Part shown: positions 1 to 8,983 of the stretch, one piece after another
Numbering within the stretch: position 1 is the stretch's first letter
Layout of the letters: every line of letters begins with the position of its first letter
NCBI GenBank assembly: GCA_019058015.1
Contig: JAHLWH010000212.1
Coordinates: forward strand, 1-55,727
DNA length: 55,727 nucleotides
Origin: Promethearchaeota archaeon
Lineage (GTDB): Archaea; Asgardarchaeota; Lokiarchaeia; Sigyniarchaeales; SOKP01
Reading direction: 5' to 3'
The notes under the pieces: generated by a model
Databases searched by the model: none
What the model was told of the DNA's origin: nothing
Seen by the model: the letters and a program-made list of their open reading frames with translations, nothing else
Program-made: the position numbers and the translations under genes

Positions 1-886
1 AATCCTCATTGGAGATCTGTTGTGTACCTTCTAAACCCACAACTGTTGAGGTTTTTTTTTTATGCTCAATTGCTTTATGAACATTAAATCCATTTTTATT
101 ATAAATCCCTCCCTTTGTATCAGAAGCTCCAATTATCTTGCAACCAAATTCATCCTGTAAAATTTCAGCAACATGACTTCCAGCATTCCCAAAACCTTGA
201 ATCGCTATTTTTGCACCCTTTAACGAGATACCTGTTTCTTTTATTGCTTCTCTAATACAAAATGTTCCTCCTCTAGCAGTTGCACTTATACGCCCAACAC
301 TTCCTCCAAGCTCTAACGGTTTTCCTGTGATGACAGAAGGGGCTTTTATACCTTTGATTACTTCATATTCATCCATCATCCAAGCCATTATCTGAGGTGT
401 AGTATATACATCTGGAGCAGGTATATCTATACGAGGACCTATGAACTCTGATAATTTTCTAATATATAATCTCGCAAGCCGTTCAAGCTCATTATTACTC
501 ATTTCTTTTGGGTTACAAATAACACCACCTTTAGCACCTCCTAAAGGTAAATCGACACAAGCACATTTCCATGTCATCAATGCTGCTAATGCTTTTATTA
601 ACGAAGAATTTTCATCAGGATGCCATCTTATTCCCCCTTTGGTTGGCCCTCTTGCTGAATTAAATTGACATCTAAATGCTTTAAAAGTTTTTAAACTCCC
701 GTTGTCCATCCTCATTGTAAATTTTAATATAATAAGTCTCTCCGGTTCAGATAAAGCATTATAAATTTGTTCATCATATTCAAGTAATTCACACGCATGT
801 CCCAATTGCTGCTGTGCAATTGTAAATGGATCCAAATTTTCTGGCGTTTTAAATTCTTTAAAATTATTAGTATAGGTAATTTCCAT
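1..886 (-). CDS. gdhA: Glutamate dehydrogenase (Glu/Leu/Phe/Val family), C-terminus outside window
   Basis: Oxidative deamination of glutamate, or the reverse ammonia-assimilating reaction, in the cytosol. Translating the minus strand from the ATG at 884-886 gives an uninterrupted frame to the window edge (about 295 residues). It contains the family signature around the catalytic lysine (KGGIRWHP, then LPLGGAKGG) and the start of the Rossmann domain (GFGNAGSHVAE). The last roughly 120 residues of a normal 415-residue enzyme lie outside the window. A purine-rich AGGGGA sits 10 bases before the start. It fits the glutamine and glutamate theme of the next 12 kb, although it is transcribed in the opposite direction. 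The family is secure; NAD versus NADP preference cannot be read from this. Confidence 0.95.
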   Translation of the reverse strand, partial: MEITYTNNFKEFKTPENLDPFTIAQQQLGHACELLEYDEQIYNALSEPERLIILKFTMRMDNGSLKTFKAFRCQFNSARGPTKGGIRWHPDENSSLIKALAALMTWKCACVDLPLGGAKGGVICNPKEMSNNELERLARLYIRKLSEFIGPRIDIPAPDVYTTPQIMAWMMDEYEVIKGIKAPSVITGKPLELGGSVGRISATARGGTFCIREAIKETGISLKGAKIAIQGFGNAGSHVAEILQDEFGCKIIGASDTKGGIYNKNGFNVHKAIEHKKKTSTVVGLEGTQQISNED

Positions 887-943
887 TTTTTATTTCCCCT
901 TTTTGTAGTAAATTTACATTTTAAAATATTTCTTTATATCAAA

Positions 944-1219
944 CTAATTCAACATTTCAACTCCTCTAACCTTAAATTGAATTAGAAAATCCTTGCAGAA
1001 AAAATCTGAATTCCTTCCTAATCGATCAGGATAATCTCCAAAATATTCCCTTATGGGATATAAACCCACATGACCTCTTAAAGTCGATTTTAAAATCTCA
1101 TAAAAAATTGAATAATCGGTAATATAAATAAAATATATACCATATTCGTAAGAAATTTTAGCTCTAACTCTAACTCCCATCATACCTAAACTATATGTAT
1201 ATATTCTAAACATGGTCAA
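944..1219 (-). CDS. Small hypothetical protein
   Basis: A 91-residue frame that I do not recognise. It begins with TTG at 1219 or ATG at 1213; AAGGGA lies about 8-14 bases upstream on the minus strand. The protein is rich in aromatic residues and probably beta-structured (for example GVRVRAKISYEYG), with no membrane segment and no cysteine motif. No competing frame exists on the other strand. It lies upstream of the glutamate dehydrogenase gene in the same direction, so co-transcription is possible. It may be a real small gene or a chance frame. Confidence 0.4.
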   Translation of the reverse strand: MTMFRIYTYSLGMMGVRVRAKISYEYGIYFIYITDYSIFYEILKSTLRGHVGLYPIREYFGDYPDRLGRNSDFFCKDFLIQFKVRGVEMLN

Positions 1220-1716
1220 ATTTTTTCCCTTAATTTTTAATTTAAACTGTCAAATATTGTTATTATTAAAAATAATTCTATATAATATAAAGTTTTCAGT
1301 ATTTCCGACGAAATTAACATACATTTTTAGAAAAATATGTATAATTATGAAACTTTTCAAAATATTCTGCGAAATTCTAAATCTTTTTTAAAAAATAGTA
1401 TTAAAATGCTAAAAATTTAAACATTTTTTAATTATTATCAAATTCTATATCATATTCGCCAAAAAATACTAAAAAAATTTTCCATTTTTGTAATAGAAGT
1501 CAATTCTTTACACTATAAGATGAGACACCTTATATTTAACTATTAACCAAATAAATGGGAATAATATGGGAAAACCCCCTTATTACAATTTCAGTTCTTA
1601 GTTTTAAAATATTGAAAAAGAAACATTAATTAATGAATCAAATAACAAACCAATTTTGATTTATTTCACTCCCAAAAGAAATAGATAAATTGAGTTAATA
1701 AATAATATTATTATAA
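1220..1716. other. AT-rich intergenic stretch, no gene recognised
   Basis: Strongly AT-rich spacer with stops in all frames. It contains short poly-A/T runs and an imperfect palindrome near 1320-1344 (ATACAT ... ATGTAT around an A/T core). No convincing RNA or operator was found. Confidence 0.4.
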
Positions 1717-1857
1717 TTAATAATTTTCCAAAATTTCCTTTTTCTTCCTTCTTAACATAAGTGGAACAAAAAGAATAACAGCAATAACTGATATTAAGAT
1801 AACTGGATTTGTCAAAGCGATTATTAACCAGCCGATAAATCGGATTTTCCCGCACAA
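1717..1857 (-). pseudogene. Remnant C-terminal membrane anchor
   Basis: One minus-strand frame (possible TTG start at 1855-1857, TAA at 1717-1719) encodes 46 residues that look like the tail of a membrane protein. A roughly 24-residue hydrophobic helix (WLIIALTNPVILISVIAVIL and on) is followed by a basic stop-transfer segment (LRRKKKE). The overlapping, longer frame at 1661-1909 is less protein-like. There is no good start codon or upstream ectodomain, so a decayed gene fragment is more likely than an intact small protein. A genuine single-pass micro-protein is the alternative. Confidence 0.35.
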
Positions 1858-1982
1858 AATTCCTAAAATACGATTTTATCGTTTTCAGTTGACCAGATCT
1901 CATTAACATATAAAAAAAATCCTATGAGATCTACTATTCCATTTAAAGCTGAAATTTTTTAAAAGAAAATGGATATTTCAAT

Positions 1983-1998
1983 TTTATACATATAAATA
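1983..1998 (+). promoter_or_regulatory. Putative archaeal TATA box
   Basis: TTTATACATATAAATA lies with its centre about 30 bases before the ATG at 2022, with no Shine-Dalgarno motif between. This is the spacing expected for a nearly leaderless archaeal transcript. It is inferred from sequence only. Confidence 0.4.
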
Positions 1999-2021
1999 AC
2001 TAATATCTACAATAATTTATT

Positions 2022-2429
2022 ATGTCGGAAACAAATAAAAAGTATGTACATTGTCCATATTGTAAAAGAAAAGTAAGAGCTAAACATAAATTTGATTGGC
2101 ATTTGTATCTGATTTTCCCTATGGTAATCTACGTTATTGATATTTTGATAATTTTTTCTGATTTTGATCATTTTATATTGATATATGCAGTCAATATCAT
2201 ACTAATGTTAGTGTGGCTTATCGTAATAATTTATAAGGGTCTAAAAACGGCTATATGTCCAATATGTAATATCTATTTAATAGAAACTCCTCAAATCCCA
2301 CCGCCTACACTTACTAAATTACCATCAGATCAAACAATATATGAAAAACAAAAATATTGCCCAAATTGTGGAGAAAAAATTCTATTAAATGCTCGATTTT
2401 GTAGTGGTTGTGGGGTTAGAGTTTTTTAA
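2022..2429 (+). CDS. Zinc-ribbon membrane protein
   Basis: 135 residues, no known function. Visible layout: an N-terminal CPYC knuckle (about residues 11-14); two adjacent hydrophobic helices (about 29-47 and 51-71) forming a membrane hairpin; a CPIC pair (about 78-81) that could complete the first zinc site; a proline-rich linker; and a C-terminal zinc ribbon, CPNCG ... CSGCG (about 114-131). Both soluble parts should face the same side of the membrane. Small zinc-ribbon/TM proteins of this kind are common and mostly uncharacterised in Asgard archaea. The start is the only ATG and lies close behind a TATA-like box. Confidence 0.8.
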   Translation: MSETNKKYVHCPYCKRKVRAKHKFDWHLYLIFPMVIYVIDILIIFSDFDHFILIYAVNIILMLVWLIVIIYKGLKTAICPICNIYLIETPQIPPPTLTKLPSDQTIYEKQKYCPNCGEKILLNARFCSGCGVRVF

Positions 2430-2461
2430 ATAAAAATTAATTAAAAAGACTTGCACATGAA

Positions 2462-2560
2462 ATGTCCATATCAGAAATTATTAAAAAATATGACATTTCA
2501 AAGGTCACTGTCTATAAGCATTGAAAGAACTGGAATATTAAATTATCATCTCAAAAATAA
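2462..2560 (+). pseudogene. Fragment of a helix-turn-helix protein with an in-frame stop
   Basis: The frame from ATG 2462 reads a typical homeodomain-like HTH (SISEIIKKYDISKVTVYKH), as in transposase or resolvase DNA-binding domains. It hits TGA at 2522-2524 and continues in frame for about 11 more codons. A similar reading continues a few codons upstream of the ATG. It looks like a decayed piece of a DNA-binding protein, possibly a transposase. It is very short, so confidence is low. Confidence 0.35.
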
Positions 2561-2656
2561 TATTTTTTTTCTTTCTTTTACTAATATTTATTAGAATGGA
2601 AAAATATGTAGAATTTTATTTAAAACTAATATTGAAACAGAGTAAATGAAGTTAAA

Positions 2657-4339
2657 ATGCAGTCCAATTGCAAATTTGTGTTTATAACGGGCGGGGTCAT
2701 GTCAGGGATTGGTAAAGGCATTGTAACTGCTAGTTTGGGCAAATTATTTCAATTTCGAGGGTTTAAAATCTCTGGCGTAAAGATCGATCCCTATTTAAAT
2801 GTAGATCCTGGAACACTTAATCCCATTGAACATGGAGAGTGTTTTATTACGGAAAAAGTTTGGGATTTTAAACCTGTTCCCAGTTCGAATGAATATATTT
2901 ATAGAATATCAGAGATAGACCAGGATTTTGGCTCTTATGAAAGATTTTGGGGAGAAAATATTCATCCTTCTCATAATATTACTTCTGGACAAATATATCT
3001 ATCCACAATTTTGCGAGAAAGAAAAGGAACATTTCTTGGAAGAACAGTTCAAATAATTCCTCATTGTACGAATATTATCAAGGATCGATTAAAGAAAATA
3101 GCAGAAGAGGAGGATTTAGATGTTTTATTAGTAGAGTGTGGGGGTACTGTTGGAGATATTGAATCTCAGATATTTTTAGAGAGTTTCAGACAATTAAGAT
3201 TAGAATTACCAAAAAGAAGTACTGCTCTAGTTCATGTTACCTTAATCCCATATTCCAGTGTAATTAGGCAGCATAAAACTAAACCAACTCAACACTCAGT
3301 TAAAGCTTTACAGGCTGCCGGTTTGCAACCAGATGTTCTAATCGGTAGATCTAAAAAACCTTTAGATAATGAAATAAAGGAAAAAATTTCCTTATTTACA
3401 AATGTCCCAATTAATGCAGTAATCTCAGATCCGGATTTAGATGTGGTTTATGAACTTCCTTTATTATTTGAAGATCAAAAATTGGGAGATTATTTATGCG
3501 AGCTTTTAGATTTAAAAGCAAAATTGGTGACTTATAGTACTGTTAATAATTATTCTGAATGGCAGAAAACCGTTAATCTTTTTAAAAACACAAAAGAAAC
3601 GATCACAATAGGCATGCCTGGAAAATACTTTAAAATCTCTGATTCATATATTTCAATAAATAGTGCATTAGAACAGGCTGCAGCTCATGAAGGGTTCATT
3701 GCAAATTTGAAAATGATTAATATCACAGAAGAAACAGATATTGAAAATGAATTAAAAGAATGTGAAGGGATATTATTAACACCCGGATTTGGGGAGCGAG
3801 CAATAGAAGGGATGATTAAAGCTGCCGAGTTTGCAATGGAAAATAAACGCAATTTCTTGGGCGTCTGTTTCGGGGCTCAACTGTTCTTCATTGCATTTTG
3901 CAGAAAATATTTAGGCTTGAAAAACGCAAATTCGACAGAAATAGACCCAAATACGCCCTATCCAGTTATTGATTTGCTTGAAAATCAGAAAAAAATCAAA
4001 TCAAAAGGGGGCACGATGAGATTAGGTGGGCACAAAATAAAATTAGAAAAAGGAACTAAGTTGTATGAGGCTTACCAAAAAGAGGAAATCATTGAAAGAT
4101 TCAGACATAGATATCACATTCAAGAACGATTTATTACCCAAGAAGCGAAAGAAAATGGTTTAGTAGTTTCAAGTAGAGATGAAACTGGAGAAATTATTAA
4201 TAGTATTGAATTAAATCGTGAAGACCATTGGATGGTTGGGGTGCAGTTCCATCCGGAATTCAAAAGTAAACCGTATGCTCCCTCTCCTTGCTACACAGCA
4301 TTCATAAAAGCATCAATTAAACATAAAAATAAAAAATAG
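2657..4339 (+). CDS. pyrG: CTP synthase
   Basis: Converts UTP to CTP using glutamine nitrogen and ATP. 560 residues, full length. The N-terminal synthase domain has the P-loop GGVMSGIGKG (about residues 12-21), the CGGTVGDIES motif and KTKPTQHSVKALQ. The C-terminal class I glutamine amidotransferase has its nucleophile in GVCFGAQ and the His-Glu pair in HPEFKSKP. The VMSGIGKG and ERKGTFLGRTVQ wording resembles eukaryotic CTPS more than the bacterial VVSSLGKG. The segment normally reading DDGAETDLDLG is replaced by a longer loop ending in SEIDQDFGSYERF, a local oddity near the metal site. It is first in a same-strand run of glutamine-using genes. Confidence 0.97.
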   Translation: MQSNCKFVFITGGVMSGIGKGIVTASLGKLFQFRGFKISGVKIDPYLNVDPGTLNPIEHGECFITEKVWDFKPVPSSNEYIYRISEIDQDFGSYERFWGENIHPSHNITSGQIYLSTILRERKGTFLGRTVQIIPHCTNIIKDRLKKIAEEEDLDVLLVECGGTVGDIESQIFLESFRQLRLELPKRSTALVHVTLIPYSSVIRQHKTKPTQHSVKALQAAGLQPDVLIGRSKKPLDNEIKEKISLFTNVPINAVISDPDLDVVYELPLLFEDQKLGDYLCELLDLKAKLVTYSTVNNYSEWQKTVNLFKNTKETITIGMPGKYFKISDSYISINSALEQAAAHEGFIANLKMINITEETDIENELKECEGILLTPGFGERAIEGMIKAAEFAMENKRNFLGVCFGAQLFFIAFCRKYLGLKNANSTEIDPNTPYPVIDLLENQKKIKSKGGTMRLGGHKIKLEKGTKLYEAYQKEEIIERFRHRYHIQERFITQEAKENGLVVSSRDETGEIINSIELNREDHWMVGVQFHPEFKSKPYAPSPCYTAFIKASIKHKNKK

Positions 4340-4425
4340 GTTAATTTATAAATTAATTACCAATTTTTTATTAAATCTCTCTTACTACTTTAAGATATAA
4401 GATAAAGTATTTTTGCGTGAAACTT

Positions 4426-5751
4426 ATGAAAAGAGAAGAAAAAATTGAAGAGATTCTAAAAATCATAAAAGATAAAGAAATTAAATTTGCAAGTTTAGAA
4501 TTCACTGAAATTAATGGGATTGTAAAAAGCTTTGGAGTTAATATAAATCGAATTGAATCAATATTAAAAGAAGGGGAAAATTTCGATGGTTCATCAATTA
4601 CTGGGTATGGCTCAATAGAGGAATCTGATATGGTTGCACTTCCAGATCCATTTACTTTTCACATCATTCCATGGAATTCACAAAAAAAAGATGAATGTGG
4701 ATTTATTTGCGATATATATGAGCCTGATGGTAAAAGATTTGAAGGAGATCCGAGATATATTCTTCAAAATACTTATAAAGAAGTTCAAGAAATGGGCTAT
4801 GAATTTATGTGTGCCCCAGAATTAGAATTTTTCATATTAAGTGAAGAGGAATCAATCAAGCCTAGAGATTTACGCGGATATTTTGATTATGACCCACATC
4901 TTATAGACGAAAAAATGAGAAGGGACATGGCTGAGTATGCGAAAGGATATGGAATTGAAATCGAAACATTACACCATGAGGTTGCAGAAGGACAAAATGA
5001 GATTGATTTCAAATATGATACAGCCTTAAAAACTGCAGATCATACGGTTTGGCTAAAAATGATTGTAAAAGTAGTAGCAGCACAATATAACTGTATCGCA
5101 TCTTTTATGCCAAAACCTTTCCAAAATATCAATGGCTCTGGGATGCATGTACATCAATCTTTATGGAAGAATGGAGAAAATATCTTTTATGATGAAAATG
5201 ATGAGAATCATATCTCCCAAACTATGAAATATTTTGTTGGAGGGCAAATAAAATATGGGAGGGAAATGTGTGCTGTTTTGTGCAGCTGGCCAAACTCTTA
5301 TAAACGTTTAGTTCCCGGTTATGAAGCGCCAATTTATTTAGCGTGGGGTTTTAAGAATCGATCTCCATTAATTCGCGTACCAAGCTTTCCAACTAAGTCG
5401 GGAGCTCGATGTGAAATACGATGTCCTGATCCTGCAGGAAATCCATATTTACAATTTTCAGTGTTATTGGCAACGGGATTAGAAGGGATAAAGCAAAAGA
5501 TTGAGCCACCAGAACCTAGTGATTTCAATGTGTATAAAATCTCTACAAAAGAAATGAAAAAAAGAGGAATTAAGGCACTTCCAGCGAATCTTTATGAAGC
5601 TCTTGAAGAATATGAAAAGAGTGAACTTATGAAAAGAGTTTTTGGTGATAGACCATTCAGAAATTTTCTCTGGGCTAAATTAGAAGAATTTGATTTATAC
5701 AGGAAAGTTGTTTCTAATTGGGAATTTGATAGATATATCAAAAAATTATAA
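4426..5751 (+). CDS. glnA: Glutamine synthetase, type I
   Basis: ATP-dependent ligation of ammonia to glutamate. About 441 residues, normal for archaeal GSI-alpha. Visible motifs: the DGSSITGYGSIEESD latch region, ELEFF with metal-binding glutamates, NGSGMHVHQSLW, and KRLVPGYEAP in the ATP/glutamate site. The usual C-terminal helices end in SNWEFDRYIKKL. No adenylylation-loop tyrosine signature of GSI-beta was noticed. Start choice: an in-frame GTG at 4417 forms GTGA, five bases before ATG 4426. GTGA matches the anti-Shine-Dalgarno, so I take ATG as the start. The gene sits between CTP synthase and GMP synthetase, both consumers of its product. Confidence 0.97.
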   Translation: MKREEKIEEILKIIKDKEIKFASLEFTEINGIVKSFGVNINRIESILKEGENFDGSSITGYGSIEESDMVALPDPFTFHIIPWNSQKKDECGFICDIYEPDGKRFEGDPRYILQNTYKEVQEMGYEFMCAPELEFFILSEEESIKPRDLRGYFDYDPHLIDEKMRRDMAEYAKGYGIEIETLHHEVAEGQNEIDFKYDTALKTADHTVWLKMIVKVVAAQYNCIASFMPKPFQNINGSGMHVHQSLWKNGENIFYDENDENHISQTMKYFVGGQIKYGREMCAVLCSWPNSYKRLVPGYEAPIYLAWGFKNRSPLIRVPSFPTKSGARCEIRCPDPAGNPYLQFSVLLATGLEGIKQKIEPPEPSDFNVYKISTKEMKKRGIKALPANLYEALEEYEKSELMKRVFGDRPFRNFLWAKLEEFDLYRKVVSNWEFDRYIKKL

Positions 5752-5833
5752 AAATTCTCAATAATTTTCATGAATTTTTAATATATTTTAAAATTTTTAT
5801 ATTATTGCAATTAATTTTATATATTCAATAAAA

Positions 5834-5989
5834 TTGAAAAAAATAATCGAGCAAAATTCCCGCGCAGAACTTATCATTACAGGACAGAAATTTAATAAAC
5901 ATCATCTTTATGGGCCTATAATTTTAATAATTTTAATTCTATTGATTGTTTTTGCAAATGGCATTAACTCATGGTTAACTTCCCTTTAA
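5834..5989 (+). CDS. Possible 51-residue single-pass membrane protein
   Basis: In the otherwise gene-free 494-base gap between glnA and guaA, a frame from TTG 5834 to TAA 5987-5989 encodes about 28 polar, basic residues. These are followed by one strongly hydrophobic helix (YGPIILIILILLIVFANG) and a short tail. The size and tail-anchored layout recall archaeal Sec61-beta/SecG-like micro-proteins, but I do not see a diagnostic sequence and do not assign it. There is no ATG and no clear Shine-Dalgarno. The rest of the gap is AT-rich with no recognised element. Confidence 0.4.
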   Translation: MKKIIEQNSRAELIITGQKFNKHHLYGPIILIILILLIVFANGINSWLTSL

Positions 5990-6245
5990 AAATTAAAGTT
6001 TTCAATAAATCTTTAATTTCTTGTTAGATAATGGCTGTTTAGTTAATTCTTTAATCATTTTTTTAAATATATTAAATTTTTAAAATAAAGGTTAAACTAA
6101 ACGCTTTGGATTTCATTAAATCTTGTTAAAACGAGTAAATTATTAATATTTTATTAGGATATAATTTATAATAAGAAAATATTAGTGATATCAAGCTAAC
6201 AATATTAAGTAAATATCGCCTTATACAGAATAATTTTAAATTAAA

Positions 6246-7802
6246 ATGGATACAGTTATAATTCTTGATTTTGGAGGTCAATATACTCACCTAATTGCTA
6301 GGAGAATTAGAGATTTAAATGTTTACTCAGAAGTCTTTCCTTACGATATTGATTTTAAAAAAATTAAAAGTATTGAACCTAAAGCGATAATATTATCTGG
6401 AGGTCCCAGTAGTGTATATTCGGAAGATTCTCCCAAGCTATCTGAGAATATTTATAAATTTATACGCCAGAATAAAATTCCAATTTTAGGAATTTGTTAT
6501 GGTTTTCATTTCATAATTCACCATCTTGGTGGGAAAATCGAGCCGAGGGAAAATAAAGAATATGGAAAAACATTATTACATATTCTCGAACATAAAGGAT
6601 TATTTGAACTTTTAAAAGACGAAGAAACCGTATGGATGTCTCATTTAGACCAAGTGATGGATATTCCTCCAGAATTTCAAGTTTTAGCAAGAACTGATAA
6701 TTGTCCAATTGCAGCTTATGGAAGTGAAGAACTCAATATATACGGAGTGCAATTCCATCCAGAAGTAAAGCATACTATCAGTGGAGTTAAAATATTTTCC
6801 AATTTTTTATTTAAAATAGCCAAATGTAAAAAAGAATGGAAATTAGAAAATTGGATTGAACATACAATTGATAAGATCAGAGGAGAAGTAGGAGACAATA
6901 GGATTATTTTAGGACTAAGTGGAGGTGTAGATTCGTCAGTCACTTCAATTTTACTTCATAAAGCTATAGGGGATAAATTACATTGTATTTTTGTAAATAA
7001 TAATTTATTACGTAAAAACGAGGAATTAGAAGTCCAAGAATTTTTCAAAAGAAAGTTAAAATTTAAAAATTTTCATTACATTGATGCAAAGAATTTGTTT
7101 ATGGAGCACCTTAAGGGAGTATCTGATCCTGAAAAAAAGAGAATAATAATTGCAAATTCATTTATTGAAGTTTTTGAACAAAAAACTAAGGAATTAGAAA
7201 CTAAATATCCAAATATTAAATTTTTAGCACAAGGAACAATATATCCTGATCGAATCGAATCTAAAGCTACAAGTAAATTTGCCTCAAAAATTAAATCTCA
7301 TCATAATGTAGTCTTGCCAGAAAAATTAAATTTTGATATAATTGAACCACTTAAAGATTTATATAAAGATGAAGTTAGAAAAATAGGTATAGAACTTGGA
7401 TTACCAGAAGAATTGATAAAAAGACACCCATTTCCTGGTCCTGGATTAGCCGTAAGGTGTGTCGGTTCTGTTGATGAGGAAAAAATAACTATGATAAGAG
7501 AAGCTGATCAAATAATTCAAGAAGAAATCAAAAGTGCCGGGATTTACGATGATATTTGGCAGATATTTCCAGTATTCCTTCCAGTAAAAACAGTTGGAGT
7601 TATGGGAGATCATAGAACATATGAATATATTTGTGCAATTCGAGCAGTTCAGAGCATAGATGGTATGACCGCTAATTTTGCTAAAATTGATTGGAATTTA
7701 TTAGAACAAATTTCAACAAGAATTATTAATGAGGTTAAAGGATTCAATAGAGTAGTATTTGATATATCCAATAAACCTCCATCTACAATTGAATATGAGT
7801 AA
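6246..7802 (+). CDS. guaA: GMP synthetase, fused amidotransferase and ATP-pyrophosphatase
   Basis: Amination of XMP to GMP with glutamine and ATP. 518 residues. The N-terminal class I amidotransferase (about 1-190) has nucleophile motif GICYGFH and QFHPEV. The ATP-pyrophosphatase domain (about 200-390) has the PP-loop LSGGVDSSV. The C-terminal dimerisation domain contains RHPFPGPGLAVR and ends KPPSTIEYE (usual: KPPGTIEWE). Many euryarchaea encode the two halves as separate subunits; here they are one chain, as in bacteria and eukaryotes. Leaderless or weakly led ATG start. Next genes on the strand are carA and carB. Confidence 0.97.
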   Translation: MDTVIILDFGGQYTHLIARRIRDLNVYSEVFPYDIDFKKIKSIEPKAIILSGGPSSVYSEDSPKLSENIYKFIRQNKIPILGICYGFHFIIHHLGGKIEPRENKEYGKTLLHILEHKGLFELLKDEETVWMSHLDQVMDIPPEFQVLARTDNCPIAAYGSEELNIYGVQFHPEVKHTISGVKIFSNFLFKIAKCKKEWKLENWIEHTIDKIRGEVGDNRIILGLSGGVDSSVTSILLHKAIGDKLHCIFVNNNLLRKNEELEVQEFFKRKLKFKNFHYIDAKNLFMEHLKGVSDPEKKRIIIANSFIEVFEQKTKELETKYPNIKFLAQGTIYPDRIESKATSKFASKIKSHHNVVLPEKLNFDIIEPLKDLYKDEVRKIGIELGLPEELIKRHPFPGPGLAVRCVGSVDEEKITMIREADQIIQEEIKSAGIYDDIWQIFPVFLPVKTVGVMGDHRTYEYICAIRAVQSIDGMTANFAKIDWNLLEQISTRIINEVKGFNRVVFDISNKPPSTIEYE

Positions 7803-7837
7803 AAAAAATATTGAGAAATGAGTTATAGAGGGATAAA

Positions 7838-8983
7838 ATGCATTTAAAGAATGACCGCCCCGCAATTTTAATGTTTCAAGATGGAAGATATTTTGAAGGA
7901 ATTGGATTTGGGGCTACAAAAAAGGTTTGTGGAGAAATAGTATTTACAACCAGTATGGTCGGTTATAATGAAACTATTACAGATCCCTCTTTTCATGAAC
8001 AAATATGTATTATGACTTATCCCTTAATTGGAAACTATGGTGTTCCGGATTGGATAAAAGATGAATATAAAATACACAAATGTTTTGAGTCAGATAGTGT
8101 TAAAATTAAAGGATTAGTAGTAAATGAATATTGTAAGATACCTAGTCACTATGAAAGTGTGAAATCTTTAGACGATTTTCTTCAAGAACAAGACGTCCCT
8201 GGAATTGAATGGGTTGATACTAGGGCTTTAACTAAGATAATTCGAGATGAAGGAGTGAAATTAGGATTATTGCAAGTATTTAACCCTGGTGAAAAACCAG
8301 ATATTGAACTAATAAAAGAGGAAGTTAAAGAAATTTCAGATCCAAATAATAAAGATTTAGTTAGTGAAGTTTCTACTGCAAGAGTAAGACATTTCACTCC
8401 CTCAAATTCTATTGGGACTGTGATTGTTTTAGATTTGGGCACTAAACTTAATATTATAAGAAATTTGTTGAAAAGAAATTTGAATGTAATTTTAGTGCCC
8501 CATGATTTTAGTTATGATCAAATCATGGATTACAATCCCAACGGTGTTCTAATTTCAAATGGACCGGGAGATCCCTTGAAATGTAAAAGTGCAATTGAAG
8601 TTGCTGAAAATTTAATCGAAAATTCTATTCCTACAATGGGAATTTGTTTGGGTGATCAAATAATTGGTTTAGGTGCTGGAGCGAAAACTTATAAACTTAA
8701 ATTCGGACACCGAGGAGGAAATAAATCAGTAATTCATAATCCAACGGGAAGATGCTTTATTACTACTCAGAATCATGGATATGGAATTAATACTGATAAT
8801 TTGGAAGAAGTAAGCTTTAAGGAATTCTTTTACAATCCTGATGATAAAACAAATGAAGGGATTATTCATAAAACTAAACCCATTTTTAGCCTTCAATTTC
8901 ATCCCGAATCATATCCAGGACCTAAAGATACTCAAGCATTTCTATTTGATATGTTTTTAAAATTTATGGGGATTCTAAAATAA
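7838..8983 (+). CDS. carA: Carbamoyl-phosphate synthetase, small (glutaminase) subunit
   Basis: Supplies ammonia from glutamine to the large subunit, for pyrimidine and arginine synthesis. 381 residues. The CPSase small-chain N-terminal domain has GEIVFTTSMVGYNETITDPS. The class I amidotransferase domain has nucleophile in GICLGDQIIGL, the family's FGHRGGN segment, and FHPES. A GAGGGA motif precedes the ATG by 6 bases. The stop codon at 8981-8983 directly abuts the ATG of carB, indicating one operon and translational coupling. Confidence 0.97.
   Translation: MHLKNDRPAILMFQDGRYFEGIGFGATKKVCGEIVFTTSMVGYNETITDPSFHEQICIMTYPLIGNYGVPDWIKDEYKIHKCFESDSVKIKGLVVNEYCKIPSHYESVKSLDDFLQEQDVPGIEWVDTRALTKIIRDEGVKLGLLQVFNPGEKPDIELIKEEVKEISDPNNKDLVSEVSTARVRHFTPSNSIGTVIVLDLGTKLNIIRNLLKRNLNVILVPHDFSYDQIMDYNPNGVLISNGPGDPLKCKSAIEVAENLIENSIPTMGICLGDQIIGLGAGAKTYKLKFGHRGGNKSVIHNPTGRCFITTQNHGYGINTDNLEEVSFKEFFYNPDDKTNEGIIHKTKPIFSLQFHPESYPGPKDTQAFLFDMFLKFMGILK

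Noticed and set aside
1661..1909. 82-codon minus-strand frame
   Set aside because: An overlapping frame gives a far better membrane-anchor sequence; this one is its out-of-frame shadow.
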